64,000 bases of DNA from Mesorhizobium sp. M00.F.Ca.ET.216.01.1.1 (lineage in GTDB: Bacteria > Pseudomonadota > Alphaproteobacteria > Rhizobiales > Rhizobiaceae), in assembly GCF_004010325.2 (NCBI RefSeq), contig NZ_SADR02000007.1:124001-188000 (forward strand). Direction: 5' to 3'. Below are positions 52,355 through 60,622 of the stretch, one piece after another (positions within the stretch are counted from its first letter, which is position 1; each line of letters begins with the position of its first letter). The notes under the pieces were generated by a model that was given only the letters and a program-made list of their open reading frames with translations, had not been told where the DNA came from and did no database searches. The translations under genes and the position numbers were made by a program.

Positions 52355-53026
52355 ATGCAAGAAACGTCTCTTTACATTCCGGTGAAGCGGTTTCTTGAGA
52401 GCCTGGAATTCACCGTCAAAGGCGAAGTCGGCGGCTGCGATGTCGTGGGATTGCGTGACGGCGAGCCTCCCGTCGTCGTCATCTGCGAATTGAAGCTGCA
52501 ATTCAACCTCGAGCTGGTGCTTCAAGCTGTCGATCGTGCCGCGGCATGCGATGAGGTCTGGCTTGCGGCGAGGATGTCGGCTCGCGGCAAGGGCCGTGAG
52601 CATGATCGGCGGTTCCGCGCACTCTGTCGACGGCTCGGTTTCGGCCTTCTGGGAGTTGGCGCCGCCGGCAATGTCGAGCTGTTGCTCAGTCCGGCCGCCC
52701 TGCCGCCCCGGCGAGACCCGAGGCGAAGATCGCGACTGATGGACGAGCACCGGCGCCGGCGCGGCGATCCTGTGGTCGGCGGCGGCTCCCGGACGCCGAT
52801 CATGACCGCCTACCGGCAGGATGCGTTGGCATGTGCCGCCGCAATGGCCGACGGGCCGAAGCGACCGCGCGACCTCAGGGCCATTTCACCTCGCGCCGCA
52901 AAGATCCTGCTTCACAACGTCTATGGCTGGTTTGCCAGGGCCGAGCGTGGGGTCTATGCGCTCACCGAGGTCGGCCATGCCGCATTACAGCGCTGGCCCC
53001 AACCAGCTCACGACCAAGGACGCTGA
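52355..53026 (+). CDS. DUF2161 protein, PD-(D/E)XK nuclease-like fold
   Basis: 223 residues. The N-terminal domain shows a nuclease-like D...E-x-K pattern in 'GGCDVVGLRDGEPPVVVICELKLQFNLELVLQAVDR'; 'DEVWLAARMSARGKGREHDRRFRALCRRLGFGLLGV' follows. The C-terminal ~90 residues look like a winged-helix ('ISPRAAKILLHNVYGWFARAERGVYALTEVGHAAL'). This matches the DUF2161 family, predicted as PD-(D/E)XK phosphodiesterases of unknown role. ATG 52355 is the start giving the family N-terminus; the longer frame reaches into the kinase gene. It lies 106 bp after the kinase with no visible link in function. The 257 bp after it contain a 16-bp perfect palindrome (53174-53189) and no gene. Confidence 0.72.
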   Translation: MQETSLYIPVKRFLESLEFTVKGEVGGCDVVGLRDGEPPVVVICELKLQFNLELVLQAVDRAAACDEVWLAARMSARGKGREHDRRFRALCRRLGFGLLGVGAAGNVELLLSPAALPPRRDPRRRSRLMDEHRRRRGDPVVGGGSRTPIMTAYRQDALACAAAMADGPKRPRDLRAISPRAAKILLHNVYGWFARAERGVYALTEVGHAALQRWPQPAHDQGR

Positions 53027-53283
53027 CTGATTAGCGTTGCGGCTTGGAGCTCTTTGGCAATGTGGGCTGCCGGCCACAACCGGAAACACGACAGTTCAAA
53101 AACTCTATCGCAGGGCGCCCCAACGGGCGCAGTATCGAGCTGTTGAAGGCGCCGGAAGTCTATAGCTACGAAGGAGAGCGCGCGCTCTCTGGGCCACGCG
53201 ATTCTACCCTGGGTTTTTATATCCACTGCGCTATTTCCCCGTTGTGAACCTTGTCTCGCTGGTTAGAAGATTAGGAGGGTTAC

Positions 53284-53604
53284 ATGGATCGGCGATTATT
53301 CTTGACAGGAATGTTTGGCATTGCAGGGGCAGCAGCCCTTGCGGGCGCAGTTCGGCCTGTCAACGCAGTGGCTGGTGTTCCAGTCGCCAGAAGCGGCATT
53401 CTCGATGAGCTCGAAGCGCAGGATACGGAGACCTTCGAAGACTCAGATACTCAAGCAGAATTGCAACCGGTCTACCATCGGCGGTGGCACCGCCCTCGCC
53501 GACGGCGGCGGGTTTGGAGAAGGGTCTGTCGCCGTTACTGGCGGTATGGCCGTCGGCGCACCCGGTGCTATCGCAGGCGCGTTTGGGTCTGGTTTCGGTT
53601 TTAG
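53284..53604 (+). CDS. Tat-signal protein with arginine/tryptophan-rich, protamine-like tail
   Basis: 106 residues. The N-terminus MDRRLFLTGMFGIAGAAALAGAV is a twin-arginine signal (RRLFLTG then a hydrophobic core). A short acidic linker (about 40-60, 'LDELEAQDTETFEDSD') follows. The last ~45 residues are almost only R, W, Y, H and V, with HRPRRRRRVWRRVCRRYWRY and a similar second unit. Similar proteins are annotated in mesorhizobia as hypothetical or protamine-like. The acidic linker could neutralise the basic tail during export. AGGAGGG lies four bases before ATG 53284, so translation should be strong. A terminator follows directly. Function unknown. Confidence 0.75.
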   Translation: MDRRLFLTGMFGIAGAAALAGAVRPVNAVAGVPVARSGILDELEAQDTETFEDSDTQAELQPVYHRRWHRPRRRRRVWRRVCRRYWRYGRRRTRCYRRRVWVWFRF

Positions 53605-53618
53605 CAACTGGTCTTGCC

Positions 53619-53646
53619 GAAAACCCCGGTGGATGCCGGGGTTTTC
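53619..53646 (+). terminator. Rho-independent terminator after the Tat/protamine-like gene
   Basis: An 11-bp stem (GAAAACCCCGG / CCGGGGTTTTC) around TGGATG lies 15 bases after the stop codon. The 3' arm ends in TTTT. The near-perfect symmetry would allow it to work in both directions, also shielding from transcripts leaving the tRNA on the opposite strand. Confidence 0.82.
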
Positions 53647-53741
53647 GCTTCAGGCGACATTTAAGGAATCCTCGACATTTGCGACGACTTCGCGCTTCGC
53701 TGCGAATTCGGGCAGGTTTCAGCCAGGGCCTTTGATTTATC

Positions 53742-53816
53742 TGGTACGCCCAAGGGGAATCGAACCCCTGTTACCGCCGTGAAAGGGCGGTGTCCTGACC
53801 GCTAGACGATGGGCGC
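53742..53816 (-). tRNA. tRNA-Glu: tRNA-Glu (anticodon UUC)
   Basis: Read on the minus strand, the 75-base cloverleaf starts GCGCCCATCGTCTAGCGG, carries the anticodon TTC in CCCTTTCAC, has the T-loop GGTTCGATTCC and ends with an encoded CCA. The acceptor stem pairs GCGCCCA with TGGGCGT, including the G1-U72 pair common in glutamate tRNAs. The D-loop and variable loop are of standard size. It decodes GAA and GAG. Confidence 0.96.
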
Positions 53817-54005
53817 GCTCAAGATGTGAGCGGTTTATAGTTGCGTTGCGCCAAACCGGCAACCCGTCTGCCACGCCTGCGACAACTTTTTTCGATAGCC
53901 GCAAAAATGCACGTTTTCGACGGGTCGGGGCCTGGTTTCGCGGGTGTCGAACGTTATGCCTCAGTCGGCGTATCTCGCAAACTTGCGTCAGGCGGGACAA
54001 AGAAA

Positions 54006-55265
54006 CTAACCGTCGCCGCCACTGCGCCGGCGGCAGCGCCAGTTCCAGTCGCGCTCGGGGCCGACATCGACGTGGATGGATTCGGTGTGGCAGTAGGTGC
54101 CGACGCCACCGCGGCCGGGCATGGAGCGGATATAGCTCGCCAGTTCCCATTTCGAGACGCCCGGAACCTGGATGTCGGCTGCCGCGCAATACATGTGCAG
54201 TGAATTCTTGGCGCCGTTGGCGCGACGGTTGCGGGCCGGATCGCGATAGCCGGAGGTTACGATCATCTTCTTGCCGTAGTGGCCTTCAATCGTCTTCAGC
54301 ACGCGGACCAGCGACGGTTTCAGGCAGGCGACGTCGACGCTTTCGGTCTGCTTCAAGAGGCCGTTGGGCGCCAATCGGGCGAGGCCGGCCGCGGACGCAA
54401 CCTGATAGGCACCGCCTTCGTCCTCATTTAGATCGACGTCGCTCTCGTCGTCGAGGCCGGATTTGCGCTTGATCTCGAACAGCGCCGTCTTGCGCACGCC
54501 GGGCAGCGCGTCGCTTGTGTAACCGCTGGTGTCGACGGAAGCGAGTTGCACCGGCTTTTCAGCCGGATTGGCAGAGGCCAGCGTAATGATCGGCTTTGCC
54601 GGCGATGGCGTCGGCGTGGGCTGTGCAGCGGCGGACTGGGCGGTCTCGGGCTGCTCGCCCGGTTTTGCGTCGATAAGCGGCGCAGGTGCTGCGGAGGCGG
54701 GCGTAGTGCCGAATAGCGACGCGAAGAATCCCTTTTTCTTCGGTGCATAGGCCTGCGGCTGCGGCATCTCGCCGGCGGTGACGTAGACCTGGTTGTTCGT
54801 CGCCGGAGCGGCGGCGTTGGCCTCTTGCTTCGTCGTGCCAGCATCGGCGGCGGCAACCTTCTGCGCGGCGGCGTCGGTCTGCTCAGCCGTTTGTGCTGGC
54901 TGCTCCAGCGGCTGCGGCGTGTGTCCAGCGATCGTCTCGGCACCAGTTGGGACGGGGAAGCCGGCGTCTGTCCTAGTCCCTGGCTTGGCTATCGGTACAT
55001 ACGAAACCTGCTCGGGAAGGGGGGCATCGCCCTCGGCCGTCATCGTCATCTGCTGGGTCGTCACCTGCGAGGACGAATCGTCTGCGGCCGCCGGCTTGGC
55101 GCTGGAGGCCGCACTGATGTCGGACGCCGTGGCGTTATAACCGGGCATGCCGACGGACATGTTCGGGTCGCCAGCCGAAGTACAGGACGCCAGGAGCACG
55201 GAGAAAAGCGCTACCACAATGGTGCGGCCTTCCCCCTTCGCGAGACGCGATCCTGCTGATTTCAA
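54006..55265 (-). CDS. Lipoprotein with C-terminal YcbK/peptidase-M15-like domain
   Basis: 419 residues. A signal peptide ends in a lipobox (LFSVLLASC, Cys at about 28). About 230 residues of Ala/Pro/Thr/Gln-rich low-complexity linker follow. The C-terminal ~130 residues match the DUF882/M15-type D-Ala-D-Ala peptidase fold: 'MIVTSGYRDPARNRRANGAKNSLHMYCAAADIQVPG', with His and Asp zinc ligands, and 'TYCHTESIHVDVGPERDWNW' with the final His. It is probably a cell-wall cross-link-trimming or anchoring enzyme. The length is much greater than plain YcbK proteins because of the linker. The gene is followed by the tRNA 190 bp away, and the 221 bp before it show no gene. Confidence 0.8.
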   Translation of the reverse strand: MKSAGSRLAKGEGRTIVVALFSVLLASCTSAGDPNMSVGMPGYNATASDISAASSAKPAAADDSSSQVTTQQMTMTAEGDAPLPEQVSYVPIAKPGTRTDAGFPVPTGAETIAGHTPQPLEQPAQTAEQTDAAAQKVAAADAGTTKQEANAAAPATNNQVYVTAGEMPQPQAYAPKKKGFFASLFGTTPASAAPAPLIDAKPGEQPETAQSAAAQPTPTPSPAKPIITLASANPAEKPVQLASVDTSGYTSDALPGVRKTALFEIKRKSGLDDESDVDLNEDEGGAYQVASAAGLARLAPNGLLKQTESVDVACLKPSLVRVLKTIEGHYGKKMIVTSGYRDPARNRRANGAKNSLHMYCAAADIQVPGVSKWELASYIRSMPGRGGVGTYCHTESIHVDVGPERDWNWRCRRRSGGDG

Positions 55266-55486
55266 AACAAAATTCCCCCTCGGTGTCCGGCCGGTTCGTC
55301 ATTGGCGCGGCGTCGAAACGTCTCGTCGAAATGACCCTTGTTCCCGAACCGGAAACGAGACCTGTGTCAAATCTGCATGCCTTGAAGTTATTCGGTAGTT
55401 GGAGACGCGTTAAGGCAGCTTAATAGTTGACGACACCATTTCGCCCTGTTTTGCCACCCCGTCAACTCACCAGACATTACAGTCCG

Positions 55487-57322
55487 TTACACACGCACCT
55501 TGACATAGGTGCCCGGCGCATCACCCAGGGTTTTCATATGCTTGCCGGGTTTGCGGGCGGGCACGCGGGTGTTGTCCCTGGCCTCGATCCAGTTTTGCCA
55601 GTGCGGCCACCAGGAGCCGGGATGATCCTTGGCCCCGGCGATCCATTGGTCGAAGTCGCCGACCGGCTTGCCGCCCGTCCAGTAATGATATTTCTGCGCC
55701 GCCGGCGGGTTGACGACGCCGGCGATGTGGCCAGAGCCTGCCATCACGTACTCGACCTCGCCGCCGAAATATTTCGAGCCGAGGAACACCGAAAGCGCCG
55801 GTGCGATGTGGTCTTCCTTCGAGGCGAGGTTGTAGACCGGGATGGTGATGTCACCGAGCGAGACCGTGCGGCCGGCCAGTTCCATCATGCCTTGCGAGAG
55901 CTTGTTCTCGAGATAGCAGTTGCGCAGATAGAAGGAATGGTTGGCCGCGCCCATGCGGGTAGAATCGGCGTTCCAGTAGAGCAGGTCGAAGGGCAGGGGA
56001 TCCTTGCCGCGCATGTAGTTGTTGACGACATAGGGCCAGATCAAGTCGCCCGAGCGCAGCATGTTGAAGGCGGTCGCCATCTTGGTGCCTTCGAGGTAGC
56101 CTCTTTCGTTCATCGCCTTTTCGACGGCCGCGACCTGCTCCTCGTCGACGAACACTTTCAGGTCGCCGGCATAGGTGAAGTCGACCTGCGTGGTGAAGAA
56201 GGTCGCCGATTTGACGCGGTTGTCGCCTTCCTGCGCCATCAGCGCCAAGGCTGCCGCCATCAGTGTGCCGCCGACACAGTAGCCGATGGCGTTGACCTCC
56301 TTTTCGCCGGTGGCCTTCTCGATGGTGTCGAGGCCGTATTGCAGGCCCTCGCGAATATAGGCTTCCCAGCTCTTGGTGCCGTGGCGCTCGTCCGGATTGA
56401 TCCAGGAGATGACGAAGACGGTGTGGCCCTGCTCGACTGCCCAGCGAATGAAAGATTTTTGCGGGTTGAGGTCGAGAATGTAGAACTTGTTGATCCATGG
56501 CGGACAAATCAGCAGCGGCCGCTTGAGCACAGTCTCGGTCGCGGGATCGTACTGGATGATCTCGGCGACATCGCTGCGGCCCACCACCTTGCCGGGCGTG
56601 GTGGCGAGGTTCTTGCCGATTTCGAAGGGCGAGTAATCGGCCTGCCTGAGCTTCAGGTCGCCCTTGCCGGCGGCGATGTCCTCGGCCAGCATCTTCATGC
56701 CGCGCACCAGGTTCTCGCCATTCGAGGCGACGGTCTCGCGAAACAGCTCCGGATTGGTCAGGATGAAATTCGACGGCGAGATGGCGTTAGACACCTGCTT
56801 GACGTAGAAGGCGGCCTTGTGACGGGTGTGCTCGTCGAGGCCGTCGGCGTGCTCGACGAGATCTGCCGCCCAGCGCGAGGTGACGAGATAGGCCTGCTTC
56901 AGGAAATCGAAGAACGCGTTGCGGCCCCATTCAGGGTCCTGGAAGCGCTTGTCGCCACGCTCGGGCTTGACCGCGTCGTCGGGCGCTTCAGCGCCAGGAC
57001 TAATGCGCTGGATGGCGTTTGCCCAGACGCTCATATAGCCCCCGAACAGCCGCGTCTGCGCCTCCAGCGCGCGCTGCGGATCGGAAAGCCAGTATTCGCT
57101 GAGCTTGGAGAAGGTCTTGACCATGTCGACCACGGGCTCGGCGACATGATCGCGCACGTCGCCTTTTTCGCGCGGCTCGGCCCATGCCGAGGCGGCCTTG
57201 CCGGCCTGCTCGATCATGCGCGCCATGTTCAGGGCGAAGCGTTCCGGGTCCTTCACCAGATATTGCTCGACGGTCGAAGGCTCGTCATCTTCCGCTTTGC
57301 CCGAATCGGGTGTTTTGGACAT
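55487..57322 (-). CDS. phaC: Class I poly(3-hydroxyalkanoate) synthase
   Basis: 611 residues; polymerises 3-hydroxybutyryl-CoA into carbon-storage granules. The lipase-box-like nucleophile is in 'NAIGYCVGGTLMAAALALMA', the aspartate in 'LASKEDHIAP' and the histidine in 'GSGHIAGVVNPPA'. The N-terminal 'FFDFLKQAYLVTSRWAADLV' and 'FIRWAVEQGHTVFVISWINPD' are the usual PhaC_N and hydrolase segments. ATG 57322 gives MSKTPDSGKAEDDEP. It is divergent from the small lipoprotein. Its partner genes (phaA, phaB, phaR) are not in this window. Confidence 0.95.
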   Translation of the reverse strand: MSKTPDSGKAEDDEPSTVEQYLVKDPERFALNMARMIEQAGKAASAWAEPREKGDVRDHVAEPVVDMVKTFSKLSEYWLSDPQRALEAQTRLFGGYMSVWANAIQRISPGAEAPDDAVKPERGDKRFQDPEWGRNAFFDFLKQAYLVTSRWAADLVEHADGLDEHTRHKAAFYVKQVSNAISPSNFILTNPELFRETVASNGENLVRGMKMLAEDIAAGKGDLKLRQADYSPFEIGKNLATTPGKVVGRSDVAEIIQYDPATETVLKRPLLICPPWINKFYILDLNPQKSFIRWAVEQGHTVFVISWINPDERHGTKSWEAYIREGLQYGLDTIEKATGEKEVNAIGYCVGGTLMAAALALMAQEGDNRVKSATFFTTQVDFTYAGDLKVFVDEEQVAAVEKAMNERGYLEGTKMATAFNMLRSGDLIWPYVVNNYMRGKDPLPFDLLYWNADSTRMGAANHSFYLRNCYLENKLSQGMMELAGRTVSLGDITIPVYNLASKEDHIAPALSVFLGSKYFGGEVEYVMAGSGHIAGVVNPPAAQKYHYWTGGKPVGDFDQWIAGAKDHPGSWWPHWQNWIEARDNTRVPARKPGKHMKTLGDAPGTYVKVRV

Positions 57323-57419
57323 GGTTCGCGGGGTTCCTCACGAAGCGTTTTCTTGACATATTACCATGCGACATCTGACCGGGTCCAATGTGCTCTACCC
57401 CGGCTGCCAGGGAAACAAT

Positions 57420-57836
57420 ATGACGTTTGATATTCGCGAGAATGTTTTTTTGGCAACGGGTCGTTTTTGCCGCAGCGCTGCTGCGATGGTCTTTTTGGCA
57501 ACGGGGGCTGCCTTGCTGACGACCGGGGGCTGCACGAGCAGCCATATGGACGGCGCTGCACCCGTTGCCGGCCTCGAAGGGCCGAAGGACACCGGCTCCT
57601 ATCCGAACCTGAACATCCCGCCGCAGGTGGCGGCACAGCAGCTGACGGACGAAGAGAGGAACGCCAAGCTTGCCCAGTTGAAGGCGGACCAGCAAGCGCA
57701 GACAGCCAAGGGTGGCGGTGGTGCTCCAGCCGCGAACCCGGCGGCACTGAGCTCGCTGGCGAAAACCCACGGCGATGAAACGCTCAAGCAGATCGAAGCC
57801 AAATGTGACGCCGCCCTCGACCCTACCTGCAAATAG
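57420..57836 (+). CDS. Small lipoprotein, function unknown
   Basis: 138 residues from ATG 57420, which follows CCAGGGAAA. The hydrophobic stretch AAMVFLATGAALLTTGGC ends in a lipobox cysteine, so the mature protein is an about 100-residue lipoprotein. It has a conserved-looking 'GPKDTGSYPNLNIPPQVAAQQLTDEERNAKLAQLKADQQA' segment and a final 'LKQIEAKCDAALDPTCK' with two cysteines. I recall similar 'SYPNLN' lipoproteins next to phaC or this aminotransferase in rhizobia, with no assigned role. A later ATG at 57486 is possible but would leave only a short signal sequence. Confidence 0.7.
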   Translation: MTFDIRENVFLATGRFCRSAAAMVFLATGAALLTTGGCTSSHMDGAAPVAGLEGPKDTGSYPNLNIPPQVAAQQLTDEERNAKLAQLKADQQAQTAKGGGGAPAANPAALSSLAKTHGDETLKQIEAKCDAALDPTCK

Positions 57837-57895
57837 GGCTATATCGCGCGCCTAAACTCTTTTGCCAAAGCCACCATTGATCGTCTGGAACTGAC

Positions 57896-59113
57896 ATGGA
57901 AGAATTTCACAAGGTCCGCCGGCTTCCGCCCTATGTGTTCGAGCAGGTCAACCGGCTGAAGGCCAGCGCCCGTTCACGTGGTGCCGACATCATCGACCTT
58001 GGTATGGGCAACCCGGACCTGCCGACACCAAAGGCAATCGTCGACAAATTGTGTGAGGTCGTGCGCGACCCGCGCACGCATCGCTATTCATCGTCGCGTG
58101 GTATTCCAGGCCTGCGCCGCGCCCAGGCCAACTACTATGCGCGCCGCTTCGGCGTAAAACTCGACCCGGACACGCAAGTGGTGGCGACGCTGGGCTCGAA
58201 GGAAGGTTTTGCCAACATGGCGCAGGCGATCACTGCCCCCGGCGACGTGATCCTGTGCCCCAATCCGACCTATCCGATCCACGCTTTCGGCTTCATCATG
58301 TCAGGCGGCGTCATCCGCTCGCTGCAGGTCGAACCGGACGACGGCTTCATTTCGGCGCTGGAGCGCGCCATCCGCCATTCCATCCCCAAGCCGCTGGCGC
58401 TGATCCTCAACTACCCATCGAACCCGACGGCGCTGGTCGCCTCGCTCGATTTCTACAAGGACGTGGTGGCCTTCGCCAGGAAGAACGACATCATCATCCT
58501 GTCGGACCTTGCCTATTCCGAAATCTATTTCGATGGCAATCCGCCACCGTCGGTGCTGCAGGTGCCCGGCGCGATCGACGTGGCGGTCGAATTCACCTCG
58601 ATGTCGAAGACCTTTTCGATGCCCGGCTGGCGCATGGGGTTCGCGGTCGGCAACGAGCGGCTGATCTCGGCGCTGACGCGCGTCAAATCCTATCTCGACT
58701 ATGGTGCCTTCACGCCGATCCAGGTAGCGGCCGCGCATGCTCTCAACGGCGATGGCGCCGACATCGCCGAAGTGCGCGACATCTACCACAAGCGCCGCGA
58801 TGTCATGGTCGACGCCTTCAGCCGTGCCGGCTGGACCGTCCCGGCGCCGGCGGCCTCGATGTTCGCCTGGGCGCCGATCCCGGAGCCATTCCGTCACCTC
58901 GGTTCGCTCGAGTTCTCCAAGCTCCTGATCGAGCACGCCGACGTGGCGGTGGCGCCGGGCGTCGGCTTCGGCGAGCATGGCGACGATCACGTGCGCATCG
59001 CGCTGGTCGAAAACGAGCACCGGATCCGGCAGGCGGCGCGCAACATCAAGCGCTTCCTGGCGTCCAGCGCCAAGCAGCCCAACAATGTGGTGCCGTTGGC
59101 AGCTCACCGCTGA
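57896..59113 (+). CDS. Class I/II PLP aminotransferase (AlaC/LL-DAP-aminotransferase-like)
   Basis: 405 residues. The PLP lysine is in 'EFTSMSKTFSMPGWRMGFAVGN', with 'DLGMGNPDLPTPKAIVDKL', 'ALILNYPSNPTALVASLDFY' and 'IILSDLAYSEIYFDG' as the cofactor pocket. The group includes alanine and diaminopimelate aminotransferases. In Rhizobiales it commonly precedes hom, which hints at amino-acid biosynthesis from aspartate or pyruvate. The exact keto acid is not readable. ATG 57896 fits; the stop is 50 bp before hom, so co-transcription is likely. Confidence 0.9.
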   Translation: MEEFHKVRRLPPYVFEQVNRLKASARSRGADIIDLGMGNPDLPTPKAIVDKLCEVVRDPRTHRYSSSRGIPGLRRAQANYYARRFGVKLDPDTQVVATLGSKEGFANMAQAITAPGDVILCPNPTYPIHAFGFIMSGGVIRSLQVEPDDGFISALERAIRHSIPKPLALILNYPSNPTALVASLDFYKDVVAFARKNDIIILSDLAYSEIYFDGNPPPSVLQVPGAIDVAVEFTSMSKTFSMPGWRMGFAVGNERLISALTRVKSYLDYGAFTPIQVAAAHALNGDGADIAEVRDIYHKRRDVMVDAFSRAGWTVPAPAASMFAWAPIPEPFRHLGSLEFSKLLIEHADVAVAPGVGFGEHGDDHVRIALVENEHRIRQAARNIKRFLASSAKQPNNVVPLAAHR

Positions 59114-59163
59114 GTTTTCTGCACATTTTACATCGACTGAATTCTTGAGGGGCGCCGCCTTAC

Positions 59164-60480
59164 ATGGCTGAAGCATTGCGTGTTGGAATTGCCGGGCTCG
59201 GCACTGTCGGCGCGTCGGTGGCGCGCGTGCTGCGCGACAAGGCGGCCGAACTGACGCGCCAGTGCGGACGCGATATCGTCATCACCGCCGTTTCGGCGCG
59301 CGATCCCAAGCGCGACCGTGGTATCGATCTCGGCGCGGCAAAGTGGTTCGACGATGCGATAAAGATGGCGCAGATCGCCGATATCGATGTCTTCGTCGAA
59401 CTGATCGGCGGCGACGAGGGTGCGGCGCGAGCATCCGTAAAGGCGGCGCTCGAAGCCGGCCGCCACGTCGTCACCGCCAACAAGGCGCTGCTCTCCAAGC
59501 ATGGCGTGGCGCTGGCGGAGATCGCCGAGAAGAAAGGCGTACTGCTCAACTACGAGGCGGCGGTGGCCGGCGGCATACCGGTCATCAAGACGATGCGCGA
59601 GGCGATGGCCGGCAATTCGGTCACCCGCGTCTTCGGCATCCTCAACGGCACCTGCAACTACATCCTGACCCGCATGGAGGCCGAGGGCTTGTCCTTCGAC
59701 GCCTGCCTGGAGGACGCGCAGCGGCTGGGCTATGCCGAGGCCGATCCGACCTTCGACATCGAGGGCCACGACACCGCGCATAAGCTGTCGATCCTGACCA
59801 GTCTTGCCTTCGGCACGCGGATCGCCGCCAACGACATCTACATGGAAGGCATTTCCAACATCAGCCAAGCCGACATCCGCGCCGCCGGCGATCTCGGTTA
59901 CCGGATCAAGCTGCTTGGTGTTGCCCAGCGCACGGAAAGCGGCATCGAGCAGCGCGTCCACCCGACGATGGTGCCGACCGCATCGGTCATCGCCCAGGTG
60001 CATGGCGTCACCAATGCGGTGGCTATCGAGACCGACATCCTCGGCGAACTCCTGCTCTCGGGCCCCGGCGCCGGCGGCAACGCCACCGCATCGGCGGTGG
60101 TCGGCGACATCGCCGACATCGCCAAGAGCCGGCCGGGTTTCCAGCACGGTCCGGTGTTCGGCCTGCCCGCGAAGGAATTGAAACCCTACAAGAAGGCGCA
60201 GATGCGCAGCCATGCCGGCGGCTATTTCATTCGGCTGACCGTGCACGACCGCATCGGCGTCTTCGCCGCTATCGCCAAACGCATGGCCGACAACGACATT
60301 TCGCTGGAATCGATCGTGCAGCACGCCGACGGGCCGGAAACCGCCGCGCAAAAAAAGACGGTGATCCTCGTCACCCACGAGACGACCGAGGCGGCGGTGC
60401 GCAGGGCTGTCGACGGCATCACCAAGGACGGCCATTTAACCGACAAGCCGCAGGTCATCCGCATCGAGCGGGCAGGATAG
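59164..60480 (+). CDS. hom: Homoserine dehydrogenase
   Basis: 438 residues; reduces aspartate semialdehyde to homoserine in threonine and methionine synthesis. The NAD(P) loop is RVGIAGLGTVGASVARVL, the catalytic domain has 'VVTANKALLSKHGVALAEIA', 'NYEAAVAGGIPVIKTMREAM', 'GILNGTCNYILTRM' and 'LGYAEADPTFDIEGHDTAHKLSIL', and a C-terminal ACT domain ('YFIRLTVHDRIGVFAAIAKRMADNDISLES') implies feedback control by threonine. GAGGGG lies before ATG 59164. Confidence 0.96.
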   Translation: MAEALRVGIAGLGTVGASVARVLRDKAAELTRQCGRDIVITAVSARDPKRDRGIDLGAAKWFDDAIKMAQIADIDVFVELIGGDEGAARASVKAALEAGRHVVTANKALLSKHGVALAEIAEKKGVLLNYEAAVAGGIPVIKTMREAMAGNSVTRVFGILNGTCNYILTRMEAEGLSFDACLEDAQRLGYAEADPTFDIEGHDTAHKLSILTSLAFGTRIAANDIYMEGISNISQADIRAAGDLGYRIKLLGVAQRTESGIEQRVHPTMVPTASVIAQVHGVTNAVAIETDILGELLLSGPGAGGNATASAVVGDIADIAKSRPGFQHGPVFGLPAKELKPYKKAQMRSHAGGYFIRLTVHDRIGVFAAIAKRMADNDISLESIVQHADGPETAAQKKTVILVTHETTEAAVRRAVDGITKDGHLTDKPQVIRIERAG

Positions 60481-60622
60481 AAAGTCATCTTTCTCCTTCA
60501 ATCGATTGATATCGCAGCGCTGGCAAAAAAACGCCTTGCGCAAGTCTTGCTGTTGTCATGCAGCTTTGACACAAGGAGCGCGCCTCTGGCGGGAGGCGTG
60601 AGACAAACGAGGATCTCCACCG

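Noticed and set aside
53174..53189. 16-bp perfect palindrome GAGAGCGCGCGCTCTC as an operator
   Set aside because: It is a GC-rich alternating sequence likely by chance in this genome, with no second copy in the window and no adjacent promoter that I can define.
55427..57430. 667-codon plus-strand open frame
   Set aside because: It is the exact antisense of phaC, an effect of high GC at third positions. It has no recognisable domain or ribosome site.
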